From Halomonas halophila (GTDB taxonomy: Bacteria; Pseudomonadota; Gammaproteobacteria; Pseudomonadales; Halomonadaceae), in contig DJIP01000125.1 in assembly GCA_002433675.1 (NCBI GenBank), positions 1 to 11,438 of the forward strand: 11,438 nt of DNA, in the 5' to 3' direction. Below are positions 6,090-11,438 of the stretch, in pieces. Below the pieces are notes generated by a model, which ran no database searches, was not told the DNA's origin, and was given only the letters and a program-made list of their open reading frames with translations. The stretch's first letter is position 1. The number at the start of each line of letters is the position of its first letter. The translations under genes were made by a program, and so were the position numbers.

Positions 6090-7595
6090 ATGTTCGACTT
6101 TCTTATCGAAGGCTTCGGCGTCGCCCTGACGCCACTCAATCTTGGCCTGGCCTTCCTCGGCGCGCTGCTGGGCACCCTGTTCGGCGCGCTGCCGGGCATC
6201 GGGCCGATCAACGGCATCGCCATCCTGATGCCGCTGGCCTACACCCTGGGCCTGCCGGCCGAATCCGCGCTGATCCTGCTGGCCGGCATCTATACCGGTG
6301 CCGAGTACGGCGGGCGCATGTCCAGTATCCTGCTCAATGTGCCCGGCGACGCTGGCGCGGTGATGACGACCCTGGACGGCCATCCGCTGGCCAAGCGCGG
6401 CCTGGCCGGTCCGGCGCTGGGCCTGTCGGCAGTCGCGTCCTTTGTCGGCGCCACCATCGCCATCATCGGTCTGACCCTGTTCGCTCCGCTGCTGGCCCGG
6501 GTGGCCGTGATGTTCGGCCCCGCCGAATTCTTCGCACTGATGGTGTTCGCCTTCTCGTCGATGTCGGTGATGATGGGCAAGGACCCGATCAAGACCGCCA
6601 TCGGCGCCGTGCTCGGCGTGCTGATCGGTACCGTCGGCGTCGACTCCGGCACCGGGGTGATGCGCTACACCTTCGGCATGCCGGAGCTCTACGACGGTAT
6701 CGACTTCGTGGTGATGATCATCGGCCTGTTCGCCATCAGCGAGATCCTGCTGATGCTCGAGCACGCCCATCGCGACGACGTCGACGACAAGCTGCCGCCG
6801 CTGGGCCGGGTGTTCGTCAGCCTCAAGGAAGTGATGGCCTGCAAGGGCACCATGCTGCGCTCCGGCGTACTCGGCTTTATCATTGGCGTACTACCCGGAA
6901 CCGGCGCCTCGGTGGCAGGTGCGGTGTCCTACACCACCGAAAAGCGCCTGGTGGACAAGGACAACACCTTCGGCACCGGTGACATGCGCGGTCTGGCGGC
7001 GCCCGAAGCGGCCAACAACGCCTCCGCCGCGGGTTCCTTCGTGCCGATGCTGACCCTGGGTATCCCTGGCTCCGGCACCACGGCGGTGCTGCTCGGCGCG
7101 CTGATGCTCTACAACATCACCCCGGGACCGATGATGTTTACCGACAACCCCGAGGTCGCCGGCGGCCTGATCGCCTCGCTGTACATCGGCAACCTGGTAC
7201 TGCTGGCGCTCAACCTGCCGCTGGCCGGGGTCTTCGCCAAGGTGCTGACCATCCCGCGCTGGGTGCTGGTACCGGCCATCGCCGTGCTATCCTTCGTCGG
7301 GGTCTATCAGCTGCATTCCGACCTGACCGCCATCTACCTGATGCTTATCATCGGTGTCTTCGGCTACCTGCTGCGCAAGCTCGGCTTCTCACTGGCGCCG
7401 GTCATCCTCGGCTACGTGCTGGGTGGCCTGATGGAAGAGAACCTGCGTCGGGCGCTGGCGATCAGCGGTGGCGACACTGGCATCCTGTGGCAGTCGGGCA
7501 TCTCGCTGTCGTTGTGGATCGCCGCCTCGGCACTGCTGGTACTGCCCTGGCTGGTACCCAAGCTGCTCAAGCAGCGGCCATCGAGCCAGGCTTGA
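6090..7595 (+). CDS. tctA: Tripartite tricarboxylate transporter large permease TctA
   Basis: The substrate-translocating inner-membrane subunit, 501 residues, matching the family length, with about 10-12 hydrophobic helices. Family signatures are intact. The first repeat has GALPGIGP (32-39), YTGAEYGGRMSSILLNVPGD and TTLDGHPLAKRGLAG. The second repeat has GVLPGTGASVAGAVSYTTEK, AAPEAANNASAAG and LTLGIPGSGTTAVLLGAL. The duplicated PG(I/T)G elements reflect the internal duplication of the TctA fold. The ATG is preceded by AAGGTG at 5 bp. Unlike tctC-tctB, tctB and tctA are not overlapped but separated by 95 bp. With TctB and TctC it forms a secondary transporter, presumed cation-coupled in this family. 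Nothing suggests damage. Confidence 0.97.
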   Translation: MFDFLIEGFGVALTPLNLGLAFLGALLGTLFGALPGIGPINGIAILMPLAYTLGLPAESALILLAGIYTGAEYGGRMSSILLNVPGDAGAVMTTLDGHPLAKRGLAGPALGLSAVASFVGATIAIIGLTLFAPLLARVAVMFGPAEFFALMVFAFSSMSVMMGKDPIKTAIGAVLGVLIGTVGVDSGTGVMRYTFGMPELYDGIDFVVMIIGLFAISEILLMLEHAHRDDVDDKLPPLGRVFVSLKEVMACKGTMLRSGVLGFIIGVLPGTGASVAGAVSYTTEKRLVDKDNTFGTGDMRGLAAPEAANNASAAGSFVPMLTLGIPGSGTTAVLLGALMLYNITPGPMMFTDNPEVAGGLIASLYIGNLVLLALNLPLAGVFAKVLTIPRWVLVPAIAVLSFVGVYQLHSDLTAIYLMLIIGVFGYLLRKLGFSLAPVILGYVLGGLMEENLRRALAISGGDTGILWQSGISLSLWIAASALLVLPWLVPKLLKQRPSSQA

Positions 7596-7648
7596 GGTCG
7601 TGGGCTTCAGGACCATCCTCGAGTCGCCCAGGCATCGGTCTCGGCATG

Positions 7649-7692
7649 GTACTTAAAGGGCCCTTAAGACGCCCTTGCAAAGCCCTTACGTA
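7649..7692 (+). repeat. tandem GCCCTT boxes with an 11-bp period
   Basis: GCCCTT occurs exactly at 7660, 7671 and 7682, with a weaker copy (GTACTT, 4 of 6) at 7649, each 11 bp apart, about one helical turn. The intervening 5 bp are not conserved. An 11-bp tandem period is typical of OmpR/PhoB-family binding sites. The block lies 54 bp downstream of the tctA stop and about 100 bp upstream of the abrB ATG. The hexamer differs from the repeat upstream of tctD, so a shared regulator is not shown. A near-palindrome around AAGGGCCCTT (7656-7665) overlaps the first copies. Confidence 0.35.
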
Positions 7693-7697
7693 GTCCC

Positions 7698-7723
7698 CGC
7701 GCGGCGCCATCTGGCGCCGCGCG
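7698..7723 (+). terminator. strong GC hairpin after tctCBA
   Basis: CGCGCGGCGCCA (7698-7709) and TGGCGCCGCGCG (7712-7723) are perfect complements. They form a stem of about 11 bp with an effective ATCT loop. It lies 100 bp after the tctA stop. A clear T-tract is missing on either side, so it may be a Rho-assisted terminator, a transcript-end stabiliser or an attenuating structure within a longer tctCBA-abrB transcript, rather than a classical intrinsic terminator. Confidence 0.55.
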
Positions 7724-7732
7724 CCGTCGTTA

Positions 7733-7768
7733 TGCACCGTCACTACCTCTGGTGCAAAGACCACAGGT
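7733..7768 (+). promoter_or_regulatory. two overlapping, mutually exclusive dyads in the abrB leader
   Basis: Dyad A pairs TGCACC (7733-7738) with GGTGCA (7751-7756). Dyad B pairs ACCTCTGGT (7745-7753) with ACCACAGGT (7760-7768) around a 6-nt loop, with one mismatch. Both use bases 7751-7753, so as RNA only one can form at a time. The Shine-Dalgarno AGGAG (7778-7782) lies just downstream and is not directly paired in either. No known riboswitch class is recognised, and they may equally be DNA operators. Confidence 0.3.
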
Positions 7769-7787
7769 AACGCACACAGGAGATGCC

Positions 7788-8858
7788 ATGCCCGCTGTCC
7801 CCACACTCCTTCCCCCCGGCGCCTGGCGCTTTCTGCCCACCCTGGCCCTGGGCAGCCTGGGCGGGTTCATCGCCTACCTGATCGACCTGCCGCTTCCGTG
7901 GCTGCTCGGCGCCCTGATCACCACCACCCTGGCGAGTCTTGCCGGGGTGCGCCTGGGCTCGCCGGGGCGGCTGCGCAAGGGGGTTCTGGTGGTCATCGGG
8001 GTAATGCTGGGCTCGGCCTTCACCCCGGAGCTGTCCGGAGACATCACCGCCTGGGCCGCCAGCGCCGCGATCATGCTCGCCGCCACCGCGGTGATGATGG
8101 TGGTGGCGGTGGCCTTCAGCTACCGTGTGGCCGGCCACTCGCTGGACACAGCGCTCTACGCCGGCGCCCCGGGCGGGCTGTCGGCGCTGTTGATGATGGC
8201 CCACGAGTCAGGCGCCGACCTGCGCGCCGTCGGTATCACCCACGCGGTGCGCATCCTGGTGCTGCTGTTGGCGATTCCGCCGATCCTCGGCCTGTTCGGC
8301 CATGTGGACCTGGCCGGCGCCAGCAACGGGCCGGCCCAGTGGAGCCAACTGCCATCGCTCGCCGGCACCGCCTGGCTGGTGGTAGCGGCGGCGCTCGGCG
8401 CCGTGGTCGGCCGGGTGCTACGTCTGCCCAACGCCTTGCTGTTCGGCCCGGCGCTGGTGTCGTCGTTGCTGCACTTTTCCGGGCTGACCCACGCGATGCT
8501 GCCGCCGGCGCTGATCGCCCTGGCCCAGGTGGTCATCGGCACCTCGGTGGGCGTGCGCTTCGTTGGCGTGGCGCTGTCCGACATGGCGCGCCAGCTGGGC
8601 CTGGCGGTGGTTCAGGCGCTGATCCTGGTGGTGCTGGCGGTGGCCGCGGCCTGGGTCGGTCAGGCGCTGACCGGTATCTCGGTGGCCGCGGCGCTGCTGG
8701 CCTACATGCCGGGCGGGGCGCCGGAGCTGAGTCTGGTGGCGCTGTCACTGAACATCGAACCAGCCTTCGTCACCTCCCATCACCTGCTGCGCATCACCGT
8801 TCTGCTGGTGGCGTTGCCGCCGCTGGTGGGCTGGGCCCATCGCCGCCTCAGGGCCTGA
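7788..8858 (+). CDS. abrB: AbrB-family duplicated membrane protein (AidB-regulator type)
   Basis: A polytopic inner-membrane protein of 356 residues built from two related halves. Half one contains GFIAYLIDLPLPWLLGALI and VVIGVMLGSAFTPEL. Half two contains the corresponding GRVLRLPNALLFGPALVSSLL and VVIGTSVGVRFVG. Each half ends in a glycine-rich segment of the YAGAPGGLSAL / YMPGGAPELSLVAL type. This repeat pattern is the hallmark of the Gram-negative AbrB duplication family, named for a reported effect on E. coli aidB. It is unrelated to the Bacillus DNA-binding AbrB, and homologues are often mislabelled ammonia monooxygenase. The biochemical role is unknown; position after tctCBA suggests a transport-related accessory. 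The ATG at 7788 has AGGAG at 5 bp. An upstream in-frame GTG near 7752 lacks such a site and would overlap the leader dyads, so I rejected it. Confidence 0.88.
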   Translation: MPAVPTLLPPGAWRFLPTLALGSLGGFIAYLIDLPLPWLLGALITTTLASLAGVRLGSPGRLRKGVLVVIGVMLGSAFTPELSGDITAWAASAAIMLAATAVMMVVAVAFSYRVAGHSLDTALYAGAPGGLSALLMMAHESGADLRAVGITHAVRILVLLLAIPPILGLFGHVDLAGASNGPAQWSQLPSLAGTAWLVVAAALGAVVGRVLRLPNALLFGPALVSSLLHFSGLTHAMLPPALIALAQVVIGTSVGVRFVGVALSDMARQLGLAVVQALILVVLAVAAAWVGQALTGISVAAALLAYMPGGAPELSLVALSLNIEPAFVTSHHLLRITVLLVALPPLVGWAHRRLRA

Positions 8859-8862
8859 CGGA

Positions 8863-8876
8863 GCCTGGCTTCAGGC
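8863..8876. terminator. small hairpin between the convergent abrB and hydrolase genes
   Basis: GCCTG (8863-8867) and CAGGC (8872-8876) pair around a GCTT loop. An alternative longer-range pair, GCCTGA (8853-8858) with TCAGGC (8871-8876), overlaps the abrB stop codon. The gap between the two convergent genes is only 31 bp, so this is the only candidate for a shared bidirectional terminator. No T-tract is present, so the call is weak. Confidence 0.3.
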
Positions 8877-8889
8877 GTGGCGCTAGGGA

Positions 8890-9984
8890 TCAAGCGTGGG
8901 CGTTCAGGAACGTCATCAGCCGGGGAAAGACCTCACGGTCGACCCGGGCGCCCATGAACACATCCTGGTGGCCATAGCCGTCGATGATCGCGAGCTCATG
9001 GCGCCCAGGGGCGGCCTCCTCCAGGGCCCGGTGGCAGTGCACATTGCTGTCGGTGAAGACGCGGTTGTCGCGTCCGGTCAGCAACAGGCAGGGGGTATCG
9101 ACGCGGCGCGCCTCGAGCAGGTAGTCGTCGGGTAGCGCGGCGTATTCGGGCGCCTCGCGCATCTTCACCGTGCGATGGCCCCGGCCCAGCATCTTCAAGA
9201 CATGACGGTGGTAGTTGAGCCCTACCGGGCCGTAGAGGTCTCCGCCCCGCCGGTGGGTGCGTTCGTCCAGATTCTCGTGGTTGTACAGCGCCGGCCAGCC
9301 GGTGCCCCACATCAGTGACAGCATATGGCAGGCGGGCACGTCGCATTCGCGGTGGAACAGCGATACGCCTTTCGACAACAGCTTGCCCAGTGTGAACCGC
9401 GGATCCTCGCTCCAGCGCGGGCTGACGTAGGGCTGCTGGAAGATGCGTTCGATCACGAAGGGAAAGATGTGGCCCTTGATCCTCGACCAGCGCGGTACAT
9501 GGGGCGTCAGCGCAACGCTGTTGAGGATGCACGAGCGAATGCCGCTGACGGTGCCGCCGAACAGTGCCATGGCAAAGCCCATCGAGCCGAGACAATGGGC
9601 GATCACGTGAAGCTCGACGTCGTCCCCGGCGACCTGGCGAATCTTCGCCACCGCCGCAGGGAAATCAAACAGCGCGCAGTCATCCATGGAGTAGCGGTTG
9701 GGCTGCAGGTTGTAGGGATGGCGGTTGCTCATGCGGAAGTCCAGCGTCCACACCTCGTCGACCCCTTCGTCCAGCAGGAAGCTAACCAGATTGCGATGCT
9801 CGGGCTGGATGAACATGTCGCTGGAGGTGGTCAGACCGTGAACGATCATCACCGCCATGCGTCCCTGGCCACGACGAAAACGCAGCAGCGACAGCCCCAG
9901 GCCGTCCTCGGTACAGAAGCCATGTTGGGTGACCTCGGCGTCGGTGATACCGTCGAGGGTATAGAGGGGAATCTCGCGGGCCAT
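8890..9984 (-). CDS. Alpha/beta-fold hydrolase with a cysteine nucleophile, partner of the GMC oxidoreductase
   Basis: The protein has 364 residues from the ATG at 9982-9984, which has GGGAGG (9992-9997) upstream. Motifs in fold order are the oxyanion-hole strand VMIVHGLTTSSDMF (about 45-58) and the nucleophile elbow VIAHCLGSMGF with Cys131 where Ser is usual. The acid is Asp306 (LLTGRDNRVF), followed by catalytic His339 (IDGYGHQDVF). No signal peptide or membrane segment is seen, so it is probably cytoplasmic. It starts 35 bp after the stop of the GMC gene in the same direction, so they form an operon. From memory, larger bacterial proteins fuse a cholesterol-oxidase-like GMC domain to a hydrolase of this kind, which suggests consecutive reactions; this needs a search. 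The frame stays open far upstream through the GMC end, but that extension is Arg/Gly-rich and not homologous-looking. The substrate, perhaps an ester, lactone or thioester of an oxidised sterol or alcohol, is not known. Confidence 0.85.
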   Translation of the reverse strand: MAREIPLYTLDGITDAEVTQHGFCTEDGLGLSLLRFRRGQGRMAVMIVHGLTTSSDMFIQPEHRNLVSFLLDEGVDEVWTLDFRMSNRHPYNLQPNRYSMDDCALFDFPAAVAKIRQVAGDDVELHVIAHCLGSMGFAMALFGGTVSGIRSCILNSVALTPHVPRWSRIKGHIFPFVIERIFQQPYVSPRWSEDPRFTLGKLLSKGVSLFHRECDVPACHMLSLMWGTGWPALYNHENLDERTHRRGGDLYGPVGLNYHRHVLKMLGRGHRTVKMREAPEYAALPDDYLLEARRVDTPCLLLTGRDNRVFTDSNVHCHRALEEAAPGRHELAIIDGYGHQDVFMGARVDREVFPRLMTFLNAHA

Positions 9985-10019
9985 GATGTTACCTCCCGAT
10001 GGGTCGCCGCTTCCGCCTG

Positions 10020-11438
10020 CTAGGCCAGCATCCGCGCCATGGCGCGCTCGGCCAGCGCGGCGATGGTACGCGAGGGATTGAGTCCCAGCGCGCGCGGCAC
10101 GATGGCGCCGTCGAGCACGTACAGTCGTGGATAGCCGAACACCTCCCCGGCATGGTCGACCACCCCGTCCCAGCGATTCTCCCCCATGGGGCAGCCGCCC
10201 AGCGGATGCGGGGTAATCAAATAGTCCAGCAGGCGCCAGCTCGGGGGCTCGATGGCGACGCCACCGGTGGCCGCGCTCAAGCGCTTGTGGCGCTCGCACA
10301 GCGCCTGCACCGTGGCTCGCGACGCGGCCACCCGATAGTCAAGGCTCAAGGAAGGCTCTCGCTCCAGCCAGCGCCGCGTCAGTCGGAGCACCCCGTCGGC
10401 GGCGTCCACGCCCTGGCCGAACCAGGGCATCAGGCAGCGATCGGGATCGTTCTCCTTGAGCGCCTCGGCCAGCACCGCGCGCCAGCCACCTCGCAGCATG
10501 CTCGCGGTGGCCGAGCGCGACAGCAATTGCGTAAAGGCGTGAGCGATCAGGTCGGGATAACCGCCGTCCTCGACGAAGTAGCGCTCACCGCCGTCGCTAC
10601 CGTCGAGGTAGTCGATGGCGGCGCTGATGGTCGGCCCGCGGCAGGCATCGATGCGTCTGTTCGGGTAGATCGCGGGGGTCAGGAAGTCGCCATTGGCGCA
10701 CCAGCGATGGCCAAGCAGCGGCGACAGTTCCGGCAGGGTGCGGTACTGGTCCCTGGCTCTGAGCAACAGCTCGGTGGACCCCAGCGAGCCGGCGGCAAGG
10801 ATCACCCGCTCGGCGCGCTCGTGGCGGATCGTCGGCGCCCCTTCCAGATGCTGAAAGGTCACCCGGTAGCCGCCGGACTCCGGCACCAGCGAGCGCACCA
10901 TACTCAGTGGACGGACCTCAGCCCCCAGTTGCTCGGCCCGGGCCAGGTAGTTCAGGTCAAGGGTATTACGGGCCCCCACCGGGCAGCCGATATCGCAATA
11001 GCCGCAGTGGATGCAGGTCCCCTGCTGCTTGCCGTGGACGTTGATGGTCTGGCGGCTATGGCGGCGATGGTGAGGCTCACTGAGCCGATAGCTCCAGTCG
11101 GGGTCGAAGCGCACCGCCAGCGGCAAGGGGCGAAAGCGATCACCGTGTCCGCTGCGCACGGCGGCCTCCTGAACCAGTCGATAGCGCTCGCTGACCTGAC
11201 CCGCGGGGACCTCGGCCACCTCCAGCATCTGGCCTACCCGGTCCTGGTAGGGGGCGAGCTCATCGAAGTCGATGGCCTCCGGCCAGCCACTGTCGAAGGC
11301 AAAGCGTTCAGCCGGCACCGAGACATTGGCGTAGACCAGCGACCCCCCCCCCACGCCAGCGCCCTGTGCCACCGCCATGCGCGAAAAGAAGCGCAGATCG
11401 AGCCAGCCATGTCGCTCCCGAGGGGCGTCCACATCGAA
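10020..11438 (-). CDS. GMC-family FAD oxidoreductase, cholesterol-oxidase-like (C-terminal part; N-terminus beyond the right edge)
   Basis: The last 472 residues are visible; the dinucleotide-binding GxGxxG at the N-terminus lies outside. The visible part starts near RFFSRMAVAQGAGVGGGSLVYANVS, the FAD-binding segment shared by cholesterol oxidases and related GMC flavoproteins. The C-terminus has HPLGGCPMG (His codon 10206-10208) and YVLDGAIVPRALGLNPSRTIAALAER (Asn codon 10077-10079). These are the positions of the catalytic His and Asn in cholesterol oxidase. The family would oxidise an alcohol to a carbonyl and pass electrons from FAD to O2 or another acceptor. An insertion carries CIHCGYCDIGCP, four cysteines in ferredoxin-like spacing (10983-11015). 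A run of ten C (11343-11352) encodes the GVGGG turn. The gene is followed after 35 bp by the hydrolase gene. The true substrate is unknown; sterols are only the best-known example. Confidence 0.9.
   Translation of the reverse strand, partial: FDVDAPRERHGWLDLRFFSRMAVAQGAGVGGGSLVYANVSVPAERFAFDSGWPEAIDFDELAPYQDRVGQMLEVAEVPAGQVSERYRLVQEAAVRSGHGDRFRPLPLAVRFDPDWSYRLSEPHHRRHSRQTINVHGKQQGTCIHCGYCDIGCPVGARNTLDLNYLARAEQLGAEVRPLSMVRSLVPESGGYRVTFQHLEGAPTIRHERAERVILAAGSLGSTELLLRARDQYRTLPELSPLLGHRWCANGDFLTPAIYPNRRIDACRGPTISAAIDYLDGSDGGERYFVEDGGYPDLIAHAFTQLLSRSATASMLRGGWRAVLAEALKENDPDRCLMPWFGQGVDAADGVLRLTRRWLEREPSLSLDYRVAASRATVQALCERHKRLSAATGGVAIEPPSWRLLDYLITPHPLGGCPMGENRWDGVVDHAGEVFGYPRLYVLDGAIVPRALGLNPSRTIAALAERAMARMLA

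Noticed and set aside
5811..6770. 319-residue minus-strand open frame across tctB and tctA
   Set aside because: Gln/His/Gly-rich and spans two confident opposite-strand genes; a composition shadow.
7788..8858. Ammonia monooxygenase label
   Set aside because: A common database misnomer for this family; the two-fold repeated membrane architecture is that of Gram-negative AbrB proteins and no copper or substrate motifs of AmoA are present.
7898..8977. 359-residue plus-strand open frame overlapping abrB
   Set aside because: It is in another frame of abrB and is Arg/Gly/Ala-rich with no domain. The AbrB frame has the repeats, helices and ribosome binding site.
8890..10299. A 469-residue hydrolase with an N-terminal extension into the GMC gene, or a translational fusion
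   Set aside because: The extension is low-complexity Arg/Gly/Ala read out of frame from the GMC C-terminus, which itself ends with intact family motifs and a stop. The ATG at 9984 has a good Shine-Dalgarno.

Overview
The window comes from a high-GC Gammaproteobacterium. GuaB, the TctDE/TctCBA proteins and AbrB all have a gammaproteobacterial look, and a Halomonas-like (Halomonadaceae) host is my best guess. That guess rests on protein character and base composition, not on a database search. Nearly all of it is coding, and the longest stretch without a gene is about 190 bases. I see no tRNA, rRNA, CRISPR array, insertion sequence or phage gene.

Layout. (1) 1-986, minus: the first two thirds of guaB (IMP dehydrogenase), with its own sigma70-type promoter near 1038-1067. 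(2) 1113-4464, minus: a tightly packed tctD - tctE - solute-binding lipoprotein operon, made of a response regulator, a sensor kinase and an orphan periplasmic binding protein. (3) 4465-4588: the divergent control region. It holds a close match to a Pho box/OmpR-type direct repeat facing tctD, and several dyads. (4) 4589-7595, plus: tctC-tctB-tctA, a complete tripartite tricarboxylate transporter (TTT). (5) 7596-7787: a gap with an 11-bp-periodic tandem repeat, a strong GC hairpin (probable terminator) and two mutually exclusive dyads in the leader of the next gene. (6) 7788-8858, plus: an AbrB-family duplicated membrane protein. (7) 8890-11438, minus: an alpha/beta hydrolase with a cysteine nucleophile, preceded by a cholesterol-oxidase-like GMC flavoprotein that runs off the right edge.

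How the parts fit. The core is an organic-acid uptake unit. TctC captures a carboxylate-type substrate in the periplasm and TctA/TctB move it across the inner membrane. TctE/TctD, probably with the lipoprotein as a ligand-sensing third component, control expression from the shared 124-bp divergent region. The substrate cannot be read from the sequence. The binding protein resembles the PgtC/AfuA type and has no ABC permease or ATPase beside it, and the tctD promoter carries a Pho-box-like site. Together these raise the possibility of a phosphate-linked or phosphorylated substrate, but that is inference. The GMC/hydrolase pair is a separate operon converging on abrB and probably oxidises and then hydrolyses a hydrophobic alcohol or sterol-like compound.
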